Of a DNA stretch of 8,267 nt, positions 1-6,241 are shown one piece after another. The position numbers and the translations under genes are program-made. The notes beneath the pieces were generated by a model that saw nothing but the letters and a program-made list of their open reading frames with translations, ran no database searches and was not told the origin of the DNA. Numbering within the stretch: position 1 is the first letter of the stretch; each line of letters begins with the position of its first letter. The DNA is from Paracoccaceae bacterium (GTDB lineage: Bacteria > Pseudomonadota > Alphaproteobacteria > Rhodobacterales > Rhodobacteraceae). Location: contig SKNG01000093.1 in NCBI GenBank assembly GCA_007120685.1, forward strand, positions 1 to 8,267, written 5' to 3'.

Positions 1-309
1 GCGGGAGGACGGGGGGGAGGGCGGCATCTGGTCGGCTGGCGGTGCGGGGCTGTCGGCTGGCCGGTCGCCCTGCGCCTGCGCGCGGCGCAACGGGGCGGCC
101 AGCGCGGCAGCGCCCAGCACCAGCCCGGCCCAGAGCGCAAACAGATAGATCGCCTCGCCGGCGATGCCGGCACCGTCATGGCGCGTCCACAGCACCGGCA
201 AGAGGATCAGCAGGAAGCCCGCTACCGGCAGGAGGCGGGCGGCATCCATGATCCGCCGGCGGCGATAGGTGGCGCGTTCCAGAAACACCGGCGGGCGCGG
301 TTCGGTCAT
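1..309 (-). CDS. Small two-TM membrane protein, partial (C-terminus beyond left edge)
   Basis: An open frame of 103 codons begins at an ATG (309-307) and runs off the left edge without a stop. Its ATG overlaps the TGA of the response regulator upstream (ATGA), which indicates one mRNA and translational coupling. The N-terminus (residues 1-20) is rich in arginine (RRRR at 16-19). Two hydrophobic segments follow, about 26-41 (GFLLILLPVLW) and 54-75 (IYLFALWAGLVLG). Then comes a Pro/Ala/Ser-rich hydrophilic tail from about residue 77. The positive N-terminus suggests it lies in the cytoplasm. I do not recognise a named family. From memory of Rhodobacteraceae genomes, small membrane proteins of this kind can sit between a response regulator and a sensor kinase gene, so a kinase just beyond the edge is possible. 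That is inference. The gene is fairly certain, its function unknown. Confidence 0.72.
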   Translation of the reverse strand, partial: MTEPRPPVFLERATYRRRRIMDAARLLPVAGFLLILLPVLWTRHDGAGIAGEAIYLFALWAGLVLGAAALAAPLRRAQAQGDRPADSPAPPADQMPPSPPSSR

Positions 310-734
310 CGCGCCAGCAGCCGGCCGACGGCATCAAGCAGTTCGGCATTGGAAAACGGCTTGGACATGAACAGCGAGGCGCCAGAGCGTTCGGCGCGGT
401 CGCGGTCGATAGCCTGGCCCTTGGCGGTCAGCAGGATCACCGGCGTCTGCGCCAGCGCCGCATGCCCGCGCAGCGCCTGCAGGATGTCGAAGCCGCTGCG
501 GCCGGGCAGCATGACATCCAGGATCACCAGCTGCGGCGCCGTGGCCTCGATCCGCTCCATCGCGTCGCTGCCCCGGTCATGAGTTACCACTTTCAAACCG
601 GCGCGTTGCAGGATGAAACGGATCGCCTCGGCGATGTTGGGCTCGTCCTCGATCACCAGCACCGCGGGGGCGCCATCGCCGTCCAGGGATGCCCGCCCGG
701 CGGTTTCCGGCTCGATCCTGCCGTCATGCTGCAT
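306..734 (-). CDS. Single-domain response regulator (CheY-like receiver)
   Basis: The 142-residue product is one receiver domain with no output domain. Visible key residues, numbered from the chosen ATG, are the acidic pair E29/D30 (VIEDEP), the phospho-acceptor D73 (LVILDVMLPG), the switch threonine T103 (LLTAKG) and the conserved lysine K125 (MSKPF). The first 20 or so residues are a non-conserved leader. A GTG start at 761 is possible in frame. I prefer the ATG at 734 because a strong ribosome binding site (GGGGAGG) lies 8 nt upstream of it, and nothing comparable precedes the GTG. The protein would accept phosphate from a histidine kinase and pass the signal by protein contact, not DNA binding. 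The gene overlaps the following membrane protein gene by ATGA, and a clear promoter lies 50 nt upstream. The cognate kinase is not in the window. Family assignment is very secure; pathway unknown. Confidence 0.92.
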   Translation of the reverse strand: MQHDGRIEPETAGRASLDGDGAPAVLVIEDEPNIAEAIRFILQRAGLKVVTHDRGSDAMERIEATAPQLVILDVMLPGRSGFDILQALRGHAALAQTPVILLTAKGQAIDRDRAERSGASLFMSKPFSNAELLDAVGRLLAR

Positions 735-742
735 GAAGCCGC

Positions 743-749
743 CCTCCCC
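743..749 (-). promoter_or_regulatory. Ribosome binding site that decides the response regulator start
   Basis: On the minus strand this reads GGGGAGG, 8 nt before the ATG at 734. It supports that ATG over the in-frame GTG at 761, which would place this purine run inside the coding region. Confidence 0.7.
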
Positions 750-790
750 GGCGAGTCCCACGCCTGCGCCCCCTCCGAACGCCTGATCTC

Positions 791-819
791 ACTATTGCGA
801 TATCGCGCCTGCCTGTCAA
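791..819 (-). promoter_or_regulatory. Sigma-70-type promoter of the response regulator gene
   Basis: On the minus strand a perfect -35 box TTGACA (819-814) is followed by a 17-bp spacer and AATAGT (796-791), which matches TATAAT at four of six positions. Transcription would start near 784, giving a 5' leader of about 50 nt before the ATG at 734. The spacer contains the 10-bp palindrome GCGATATCGC (797-806), a possible operator. A second palindrome, CGAGCGCTCG (840-849), lies upstream of the -35 box. This is the best promoter match I found in the window. Confidence 0.6.
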
Positions 820-901
820 AGGCCGGGTTCACGTCGGCGCGAGCGCTCGTGTGATACGATCTGCACCTGATTGCATCGGTATGAATAGGCGGTGGCGGTA
901 A

Positions 902-946
902 ACGGGCTTTCGAAAGCCCGTCAAGACGCGCCTTCGAAGGCGCGTC
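902..946. repeat. Two adjacent perfect palindromes centred on TTCGAA
   Basis: The first palindrome (902-921) reads ACGGGCTTTCGAAAGCCCGT. Three bases later a second one (925-946) has arms GACGCGCC and GGCGCGTC around TTCGAA. Both are perfect and their centres are 24 bp apart. As RNA, each can fold into a stem of 8-9 bp with a tetraloop. They lie 38 bp downstream of the hydrolase stop, so a transcription terminator or 3'-end stabiliser for that minus-strand transcript is the simplest reading. The T-run after them on that strand is only TTTAC, so a canonical intrinsic terminator is not clearly shown. A protein-binding site is an alternative. Confidence 0.6.
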
Positions 947-983
947 ACCCTGGCCGGGGCGCAGCGACCAGGAACCAGCGGGA

Positions 984-1991
984 TCAGGGGGCCGGTTCAG
1001 GGGCGAGGCCGGCGCGGAAGGCGGCGCGTTCGATCGCTTCCACCACCGTTTCCGGATGGCTGTGATGGGGCATGTGGCCGCCGCCCTCGATTACCGTCAG
1101 CCGCGCGGCGCCCACCTCGTCCGCAAGCCGTGCGCTGTGGATATGCACCCCGACAATGGTATCGGCATCGCCATGGACCAGTTCGATGGGCAGCGACAGA
1201 CCGGGATATTGCGGCTGCATGCGGCTGACATGGTCCAGCAGCGCGTTGACCTGCCGGGTGTTGTTGGCCTGCTGGGCGCGGCGCATCGCCAGCCCGGCGC
1301 CGAAGTGATCGACATAGCCTTCGGGCACCGGATCCGGGGCAAAGACGTTCTCGAGCACGCCTTCGGCGGCGCTGACCGGGGCGAAACCGGCCAGAAGGCT
1401 GCGCCCCAGCCGCCCCAGCGCGGTGCCGTTGAGCCGATACCACAGGCCCAGATCGCCCGGCCAGGGGTGGCTGGCGCCGCCCAGCAACACCAGCGCGCCG
1501 GTCTCGGCCTCGGCCTCCAGCGCCCAGCACAGCGCCACGGCGGCGCCGTAGGAATGACCCACCAGCACCGGCCGTTCGACCCCGACCTCGTCCAGCGCCG
1601 CGCGCAGGATGCGGGCCTGCACCTGCGGGTCGCTGTCGGCCTCGCCCCAACTGTCGGACCAGCCCATACCGGGCCGGTCGACGCTGATGACCCGAAAATC
1701 GCCCTCCAGCCGCCCCACCAGGTCAAAGGTGAAATCCCGCAGGTTGCCGTTGGCGCCGTGGATCAGCACCAGATCCGGCGCGCTGCCGGCGGGCTGGCCG
1801 GCCTCGTGCACATGCACCTGACGCCCCTCCACCGCGACCAGCCGGCCAAGCGGGGGGTGGCTGGCCTGCCACCGGGCCTCGCGCGTTTCGGCCCGCTGAT
1901 CGGCAATGACCGCGCAGCCCGCGATCAGTCCGCCCAGCAGCAACAGAAGCAGGGCAAGCAGGCCAGGCGTGGAAAGGCTGTTCAGGGTCAT
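984..1991 (-). CDS. Alpha/beta hydrolase, probable lipoprotein or membrane-anchored
   Basis: The 335-residue product carries an alpha/beta hydrolase fold. The oxyanion loop is HGANGN (78-83). The nucleophile elbow is GHSYGA with Ser147. The likely acid is Asp277 in HGDADTIV and the base His306 in GGGHMPHH, giving a complete triad. The DRPGMGWSD segment (105-113) is typical of the haloperoxidase/epoxide hydrolase-like branch. The N-terminus has a run of leucines ending in LIAGC, a lipobox with Cys26, so the enzyme is probably tethered to the envelope. The n-region lacks positive charge, so a plain membrane anchor is possible. I chose the ATG at 1991. The frame stays open to 2204, but that extension overlaps the upstream gene and has the composition of a non-coding shadow. 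No good ribosome binding site precedes 1991. The substrate is unknown. Confidence 0.88.
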   Translation of the reverse strand: MTLNSLSTPGLLALLLLLLGGLIAGCAVIADQRAETREARWQASHPPLGRLVAVEGRQVHVHEAGQPAGSAPDLVLIHGANGNLRDFTFDLVGRLEGDFRVISVDRPGMGWSDSWGEADSDPQVQARILRAALDEVGVERPVLVGHSYGAAVALCWALEAEAETGALVLLGGASHPWPGDLGLWYRLNGTALGRLGRSLLAGFAPVSAAEGVLENVFAPDPVPEGYVDHFGAGLAMRRAQQANNTRQVNALLDHVSRMQPQYPGLSLPIELVHGDADTIVGVHIHSARLADEVGAARLTVIEGGGHMPHHSHPETVVEAIERAAFRAGLAPEPAP

Positions 1992-2067
1992 GGCACCGAG
2001 GGCGTTGGCATCTGGTTGCAGCGACGGACATAGACCCGAGGCCCGTCTCGTCCATCTGGACGCCGGG

Positions 2068-2376
2068 TCAGTTGCGCCGCTGCCCGCCGTTTGGTGCCAG
2101 CTTGCCGGCGCGCCCGCCCCTGCGAACGGGGCGCCCGGGCGCGGGCACCGCGAGTGCCTGGGCAATGAGCCGGGCCATCGGATGCGCGGGCTGGTCGACG
2201 GCATGACGCGCGGCCAGCCGGGCCAGCGCCGCGCGTTCCTCCCGTCCCGGCGGCAGGCTGAGCGCCCAGTCGATCAGGATCGAACGGCATTCGGCCTCGG
2301 TGATGCCCTCGATCCGGAAACTTTCGCGAATCAGGCCCTTCGGGTCGTCATGGTCATCCGGTTGCAGCGTTTGCAT
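2068..2376 (-). CDS. Hypothetical protein, 102 residues
   Basis: I do not recognise a named domain. The protein has an acidic start (PDDHDDPKG), then a compact, plausibly helical region of about residues 14-75 (ESFRIEGITEAECRSILIDW, and a HPMARLIAQAL stretch). It ends in a basic, glycine-rich tail (RRGGRAGK and QRRN). There is no signal peptide or membrane segment, so it should be cytoplasmic. The purine run AGGCAGGGG upstream of the ATG is a plausible ribosome binding site. It lies 76 bp upstream of the hydrolase gene on the same strand, and the two are probably co-transcribed. The amino-acid composition looks like a real protein, and I recall similar small conserved proteins in Rhodobacteraceae, but I cannot give a function. 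Confidence 0.72.
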   Translation of the reverse strand: MQTLQPDDHDDPKGLIRESFRIEGITEAECRSILIDWALSLPPGREERAALARLAARHAVDQPAHPMARLIAQALAVPAPGRPVRRGGRAGKLAPNGGQRRN

Positions 2377-2516
2377 TGGCCCCTGCCTGAAGCTGTCGAT
2401 ACCCAGTTAGCTCAATCTTTCCGGTTTCGGTAAAGGGAAAACAGGCATTGATCCAATCCCTCTTTCGCTTGCCGGCCGTTCGGCGCACCGAGCGGCAGTA
2501 CGCCGGCCCGGGCCGG
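2377..2516. other. Intergenic region, probable promoter zone for the 102-residue gene and hydrolase
   Basis: This 140-bp stretch holds no gene. Positions 2405-2465 are clearly more AT-rich than the surroundings, which fits a promoter zone for the minus-strand genes to the left. I could not pick one convincing -35/-10 pair; TTGGAT and TTTACC are weak candidates for -35 boxes. A 14-bp palindrome CCGGCCCGGGCCGG (2503-2516) directly follows the stop of the GNAT remnant and may be chance in such GC-rich DNA. Confidence 0.3.
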
Positions 2517-2720
2517 TCACGGAACCAGATCACCCTCCATCAGGACAACGGGAAACGTGCGGTTCTTGCCGCCCAGCGGGATGTGGCGCAACGCCAGACG
2601 CCGCAGCCCCGTGCGGGTATAGAAGGGCTCGGCAATGAGGCTGGAGACGGCCCGCATGCGCCGCGCGCATGCCAACCGGGCGGCGGTAGCGATGCGGTGG
2701 AAGAGCCCCTTGCCGATGCC
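2517..2720 (-). pseudogene. GNAT acetyltransferase remnant (C-terminal third)
   Basis: A 67-codon frame with no start codon of its own reads like the end of a Gcn5-related N-acetyltransferase. It opens with GIGKGLF, the second half of the acetyl-CoA-binding motif A (R/Q-x-x-G-x-G/A). It continues through SSLIAEPFYTRTGLRRL (26-42), the typical strand-helix around the conserved tyrosine, and ends with a beta-strand FPVVLMEGDL. A full GNAT domain needs about 140-150 residues, so the first half is missing. The recognisable part begins within five bases of the pgk stop codon, which suggests that a deletion joined the two. There are no internal stops. The same frame stays open back into pgk, but those residues are an Arg/Gly-rich shadow. 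I infer a recently truncated gene; expression is unlikely. Confidence 0.68.
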
Positions 2721-2722
2721 GG

Positions 2723-3913
2723 TCAGCGTTCGGCCTCCAGCGCCGCCACGCCCGGCAGGGTGCGCCCCTCCATCCATTCCAGAAACGCCCCCCCGGCGGT
2801 GGAGAGATAGCTGAAATCTCCTGCAACCCCGGCCCGGTTCAGCGCCGCTACCGTATCGCCCCCGCCGGCGATTGACAGCAGATGGCCGGCTTTCGTGCGC
2901 TCGGCCGCCAGGACGGCGCAGGCGTTGGTGGCGGCGTCGAAGGGTTCGACCTCGAAGGCGCCCAGCGGGCCGTTCCATATCAGGCTGCGGGCGCGCTCGA
3001 TCACCGCCATGATCGCTGCCGCGCTGTCCGGCCCGGCATCAAGGATCATCGCATCGTCTGGGCACTCGGTGACCACCTCATGCGGCACGCCGGCGGCCAG
3101 TTCCCGCGCCACCACCAGATCGACGGGCAGATGCACCGCGCAGCCCGTCTCCTCGGCCCGGGCCAGGATGGCGCGCGCTTCCTCGCCCAGATCATGCTCG
3201 CACAGCGACCGGCCCACCGGGCGGCCCTGCGCGGCCAGGAAGGTGTTGGCCATGCCGCCGCCGATCACCAGATCGTCGACCCGGGTTACCAGATTGCTCA
3301 GCAGATCCAGCTTGGTGGACACTTTCGCCCCGCCGACGATGGCCACCACCGGCCGCTCAGGGTTGCCCAGCGCCCCTTCCAGCGCCCGCAACTCGCCCTC
3401 CATCAGCCGCCCGGCGCAGGCGGGCAGCAGATGCGCCAGCGCCTCGGTCGAGGCATGGGCGCGATGCGCGGCGGAAAAGGCATCGTTCACATAGGCCTCG
3501 CCCAGCGCGCCAAGGGCGGCGGCAAAGGCGGCGTCGTTGGTCTCTTCGCCCGCATGAAAGCGGGTGTTTTCCAGCAGCAGCACCTGACCGGGCTGCAAAT
3601 CGGCCACCGCGCGCTTGGCCGGCAGGCCGATGCAATCGCCCGCAAAGCCCACCGGCTCGCCCAGCACGGCTTCCAGCGCCGGGCGCACGGGGGCCAGCGA
3701 CATCTCTGGCACCGGTTGGCCCTTCGGCCGGCCGAAATGGGCCAGCAGCACCGCCTTGCCACCGGCGCTGATGACATGGCGGATGGTCGGCAGCACCGCC
3801 CGGATGCGGGTGTCGTCGCTGACCACACCGTTTTCAACCGGCACGTTCAGATCAACCCGGATCAGCACCGCCTTGCCTGCGAAATCCATGTCGTCGAGGG
3901 TTTTCCAGCGCAT
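2723..3913 (-). CDS. pgk: Phosphoglycerate kinase
   Basis: The enzyme converts 1,3-bisphosphoglycerate and ADP to 3-phosphoglycerate and ATP in glycolysis, and runs in reverse in gluconeogenesis and the Calvin cycle. It is cytosolic. The 396 residues match the usual bacterial length. The signature RVDLNVP is at 19-25. Substrate-binding residues are visible at Arg38, HFGRPKG (59-65), Arg118 in ENTRFH and Arg151 in [10 protein letters not shown]. The nucleotide side shows GGAKVSTK (194-201), WNGPLGAFE (313-321) and GGGDT (350-354). The C-terminus ends normally in [11 protein letters not shown], so the gene is intact despite the remnant behind it. The ATG at 3913 is preceded by GGGAG about 8 nt upstream. 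It stands alone, divergent from the PPIase genes, with no other glycolytic gene beside it in the window. Confidence 0.98.
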   Translation of the reverse strand: MRWKTLDDMDFAGKAVLIRVDLNVPVENGVVSDDTRIRAVLPTIRHVISAGGKAVLLAHFGRPKGQPVPEMSLAPVRPALEAVLGEPVGFAGDCIGLPAKRAVADLQPGQVLLLENTRFHAGEETNDAAFAAALGALGEAYVNDAFSAAHRAHASTEALAHLLPACAGRLMEGELRALEGALGNPERPVVAIVGGAKVSTKLDLLSNLVTRVDDLVIGGGMANTFLAAQGRPVGRSLCEHDLGEEARAILARAEETGCAVHLPVDLVVARELAAGVPHEVVTECPDDAMILDAGPDSAAAIMAVIERARSLIWNGPLGAFEVEPFDAATNACAVLAAERTKAGHLLSIAGGGDTVAALNRAGVAGDFSYLSTAGGAFLEWMEGRTLPGVAALEAER

Positions 3914-3939
3914 CGCCTGCTCCCGTTCTACCGGTCGCC

Positions 3940-3968
3940 GTGATGCCCGCTGGCCGCGCAGCCGTCAA
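3940..3968 (-). promoter_or_regulatory. Candidate pgk promoter
   Basis: On the minus strand TTGACG (3968-3963) is followed after 17 bp by CATCAC (3945-3940). The -35 box is good and the -10 box poor (three of six), which is common in GC-rich alphaproteobacteria. Transcription would begin about 20 nt before the pgk ATG. It lies in the 156-bp region shared with the divergent PPIase genes. Confidence 0.38.
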
Positions 3969-4057
3969 CCTTTGGTGATGCGCATCCGCGGTCGGTCGCT
4001 GAACGGCGCGGGGTCTTTCCCTGCCCGCGCGCCGGCGGTAAGGTGCCCGCAAAAGAA

Positions 4058-4063
4058 AAGGAG
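4058..4063 (+). promoter_or_regulatory. Ribosome binding site of the first PPIase
   Basis: AAGGAG lies 6 nt before the ATG at 4070, inside an A-rich stretch. It fixes that ATG as the start. The in-frame GTG at 4043 would put this site inside the coding sequence and add nine residues unlike any cyclophilin N-terminus. Confidence 0.75.
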
Positions 4064-4069
4064 TGCCGA

Positions 4070-4579
4070 ATGGCCGAGATCAAGGACCCCGAGAACACCA
4101 TCCTGATGGAGTTGAAGGACGGCACCGTGGTGATCGAGCTTCTGCCCGATATCGCACCGCAGCATGTCGACCGGATGAAGGAACTGGCCCGCGCCGGGGC
4201 CTATGACAATGTCGTCTTTCACCGCGTCATCGACGGGTTCATGGCCCAGACCGGCGACGTGGCCCATGGCAATGCCGATAAGGACTTCAACCTGCGCCGC
4301 GCCGGCACCGGTGCCTCGGACCTGCCGGATCTGCCAGCCGAGTTTTCCGGCGTGCCCCATGACCGCGGCACGCTGGGTGCGGCGCGCAGTCAGAACCCCA
4401 ATTCGGCCAACAGCCAGTTCTTCATCAATTTCAATGACAATCATTTCCTGAACCGGCAATACACCGTCTACGGGCGCGTGGTTTCGGGGATGGAGCATGT
4501 TGATGCCATCACCCGCGGTGAGCCGCCCGCGCAGCCTGACCGCATGATTTCCGTGAAGGTGGCCGCCGATGCTGCGTAA
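4070..4579 (+). CDS. Cyclophilin-type peptidyl-prolyl cis-trans isomerase, cytoplasmic
   Basis: The 169-residue protein is a single cyclophilin domain with no signal peptide, so it acts in the cytoplasm, speeding cis-trans isomerisation of X-Pro bonds during folding. The catalytic core [14 protein letters not shown] gives Arg52, Phe57 and Gln60. NSANSQFFI (111-119) gives Phe117. The segment FLNRQYTVYG (126-135) replaces the tryptophan and histidine of human cyclophilin A with Phe126 and Tyr131, as in many bacterial enzymes, which usually lowers cyclosporin binding. Its 3' end overlaps the start of the second PPIase by 11 bp, so the two form an operon. It lies divergent from pgk. I give no symbol because ppiA and ppiB are used inconsistently in this group. 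Confidence 0.96.
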   Translation: MAEIKDPENTILMELKDGTVVIELLPDIAPQHVDRMKELARAGAYDNVVFHRVIDGFMAQTGDVAHGNADKDFNLRRAGTGASDLPDLPAEFSGVPHDRGTLGAARSQNPNSANSQFFINFNDNHFLNRQYTVYGRVVSGMEHVDAITRGEPPAQPDRMISVKVAADAA

Positions 4580-5192
4580 TCTGCGCCGGAATCATTGGCT
4601 GTTTGCCGCGCTTTTCGGGCTGGGCGTGGTTCTCATGGGTTCGATCTGGGCAGGCACCAGCCGCAGCCTGGCCCAGACCCCGCCGCCGGCCGACGCGCCG
4701 GTGCTGGAAATCGCGGTCGCGGGCGATGCAAGCGGCACCATCCGGATTGCCCTGCGCCCGGATCTGGCGCCGCGCCATGTCGAGCAGGTGATCGCGCTGG
4801 CCGAAGCGGGGGCCTATGACGGGATCGTCTTTCACCGGGTGATCGACGGATTCATGGCCCAGACCGGCGATGTGCAGTTTGGTCGGATCGATGGCGACCG
4901 CGCGCGGGTCGGCACCGGCGGGTCGGACCTGGGCAATCTGCCGGCCGAGTTTTCCGACGAGCCCTTCGCGCGCGGCACCATGGGCATGGCGCGTTCGGCC
5001 CATCCGGATTCGGCCAACAGCCAGTTCTTCCTGATGTTCGCCCCGGCGCCGCATCTGAACGGGCAGTATACCGTGCTGGGCCAGATTACCGAAGGGCTGG
5101 ATGTGCTGGATGCCATCAAGCGCGGGCGCGGCCCCAATGGCGCGGTCACAGGCACGCCCGATGTGATGGAGAGCGTGCGCGTGACCCGCTAG
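4569..5192 (+). CDS. Cyclophilin-type peptidyl-prolyl cis-trans isomerase, exported
   Basis: The 207-residue protein has an N-terminal export signal: positive residues (RNLRRNH), a hydrophobic core about 10-28, then SLAQT with likely cleavage near residue 35. If the signal is not cleaved it would be a membrane anchor. A spacer rich in Pro/Ala leads into a cyclophilin domain from about residue 45. The catalytic residues Arg90, Phe95 and Gln98 ([14 protein letters not shown]) and Phe153 (SQFFL) are present. [10 protein letters not shown] (162-171) is the typical bacterial form. It should act in the periplasm on envelope proteins. The coding region overlaps the upstream PPIase by 11 bp in another frame, indicating coupled translation. 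The two domains are close paralogues, and two long identical DNA stretches support tandem duplication. Confidence 0.95.
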   Translation: MLRNLRRNHWLFAALFGLGVVLMGSIWAGTSRSLAQTPPPADAPVLEIAVAGDASGTIRIALRPDLAPRHVEQVIALAEAGAYDGIVFHRVIDGFMAQTGDVQFGRIDGDRARVGTGGSDLGNLPAEFSDEPFARGTMGMARSAHPDSANSQFFLMFAPAPHLNGQYTVLGQITEGLDVLDAIKRGRGPNGAVTGTPDVMESVRVTR

Positions 5193-5299
5193 GCCGGGTG
5201 CGCGGGGCGGCCAGCGCCGTGGCCAACCCGCTTGCCCTTTATCTTGCCGCCGATCTGCGTCATAGGATCGGATGCTTCCATCGTTCGGGAATAGCCGCC

Positions 5300-5674
5300 A
5301 TGAAATTCCTACTTCGCCTGCTGACCTGGTGGAACACATCGACCCTGAACACCCAGTTCCACACCTGGCGCCACGGCCAGCGGGTAGGTGAGGACGATCA
5401 GGGCAACATCTTCTACCAGACGCGCGACGGCAAGCGCCGCTGGGTGATCTATAACGGCGAGACCGAGGCCAGCCGGATCAGCCCTGACTGGCACGGCTGG
5501 CTGCACCACACATGGAACGAGCCGCCCACCGAACGCCCGCTGCCGCGCAAGGCCTGGGAAAAGCCGCATGCGGAAAACCCGACCGGCACGCCCGATGCCT
5601 ATGTGCCGGCCGGTTCGCTGCGGCGGCCAGAGCCTGCGCAGCGGCGCGATTACGATGCCTGGCAGCCGGAATAG
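5300..5674 (+). CDS. NADH:ubiquinone oxidoreductase subunit NDUFA12 (B17.2-type)
   Basis: This 124-residue protein is the bacterial homologue of the mitochondrial complex I accessory subunit NDUFA12, found in alphaproteobacteria. It binds the peripheral arm of complex I at the cytoplasmic face of the membrane. The diagnostic core is [10 protein letters not shown] (45-54), then a [15 protein letters not shown] segment (about 61-75). The early [12 protein letters not shown] stretch is also typical. The tail is hydrophilic and proline-rich. I chose the ATG at 5300. The frame is open back to 5198, but the added 34 residues do not fit the family and start only 5 bp after the PPIase stop. A short GGGA precedes the ATG. 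The gene is not next to nuo genes here, as is usual in Rhodobacterales. A promoter in the 107-bp gap upstream is likely, but I could not pick a convincing one. Confidence 0.95.
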   Translation: MKFLLRLLTWWNTSTLNTQFHTWRHGQRVGEDDQGNIFYQTRDGKRRWVIYNGETEASRISPDWHGWLHHTWNEPPTERPLPRKAWEKPHAENPTGTPDAYVPAGSLRRPEPAQRRDYDAWQPE

Positions 5675-5734
5675 GGCGGCAGGATCGGTCGCGGGAGCGT
5701 TCGACGGGCCACCAAGGCAGGGATTGCGCCTGGG

Positions 5735-6241
5735 ATGAGCTACCGTATCTGGGAGATTGCGCTGGGTGCGGTGGTGCTGGCCATCGCGGCGGGTTTCGTG
5801 CTGTTCATGCTGCAGACGACCGGCACGCGCCTGGGGCAGGCGGCGGGCTATACGCTGCACGGCAGCTTCCGCTCGGCCGAAGGGGTGCGCATGGGTACCG
5901 AGGTGCGGCTGGCGGGCGTGCGGGTGGGCACGGTGACGGGCCTGCAGCTGGACCCTGAGAGCTTTCGCGCCGAGGTGGCGCTGCGTGTCGATCAGGGGCT
6001 GGCGGTGCCGGCCGACAGCACGCTGGCGGTGTCCAGCGAGGGGCTCCTGGGCGGCACCTTCATGGAAATCCTGCCGGGCGGCATGCCCTTCGATCTGGAG
6101 CCGGGGGACAGTTTCCAGGACACGCAAAGCGCGGTCAGCCTGATCCAGCTGATGCTGCGCTTTGCCACCGGTAGCGGCGAGGGGACGGGCTTGCCGGACC
6201 CGGTGGACACGGACTCGGTGGACGAGGAGCCGGCACCATGA
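5735..6241 (+). CDS. mlaD: MlaD-type MCE-domain lipid transport protein
   Basis: MlaD is the substrate-binding component of the Mla ABC system, which moves phospholipids between the inner and outer membranes. The 168-residue protein has one N-terminal membrane helix (about 7-26). A single MCE domain follows (about 38-116): SAEGVRMGTEVRLAGVRVGTV is the signature, and LLGGTFMEILPGG closes the domain. Residues 118-145 form an amphipathic C-terminal helix region (VSLIQLMLRF). The last 20 residues are acidic and proline-rich, probably a disordered tail. The length is usual for MlaD. The permease and ATPase genes mlaE and mlaF are not beside it. Its TGA overlaps the ATG of the DUF2155 gene (ATGA). 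A purine run AAGGCAGGGA lies about 11 nt before the start. Confidence 0.93.
   Translation: MSYRIWEIALGAVVLAIAAGFVLFMLQTTGTRLGQAAGYTLHGSFRSAEGVRMGTEVRLAGVRVGTVTGLQLDPESFRAEVALRVDQGLAVPADSTLAVSSEGLLGGTFMEILPGGMPFDLEPGDSFQDTQSAVSLIQLMLRFATGSGEGTGLPDPVDTDSVDEEPAP

Noticed and set aside
1056..2033. Long plus-strand open frame (325 codons) opposite the hydrolase
   Set aside because: It lies antisense to a gene with a complete catalytic triad, has an unnatural Arg/Gln/His-rich composition and no domain. Long antisense frames are common in GC-rich DNA.
1992..2204. N-terminal extension of the hydrolase by 71 residues
   Set aside because: It overlaps the 102-residue gene in another frame and reads as Pro/Arg/Ser-rich shadow sequence placed in front of a proper hydrophobic signal segment.
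2503..2516. Palindrome CCGGCCCGGGCCGG as a terminator
   Set aside because: The stem would be only 5 bp with a tetraloop and there is no T-run on either side; such GC palindromes arise by chance at this base composition.
2882..3943. Plus-strand open frame of 353 codons opposite pgk
   Set aside because: It is the antisense shadow of pgk, with low-complexity Gly/Gln/His/Arg composition and no recognisable motif.
4016..4044. Plus-strand promoter TTTCCC - 17 bp - TAAGGT for the PPIase operon
   Set aside because: The -35 match is poor and the -10 moderate; a promoter is needed near here but this pair is not convincing enough to annotate.
5198..5299. 34-residue N-terminal extension of NDUFA12
   Set aside because: It does not fit the family N-terminus, begins 5 bp after the previous stop and lacks a ribosome binding site; the ATG at 5300 fits.
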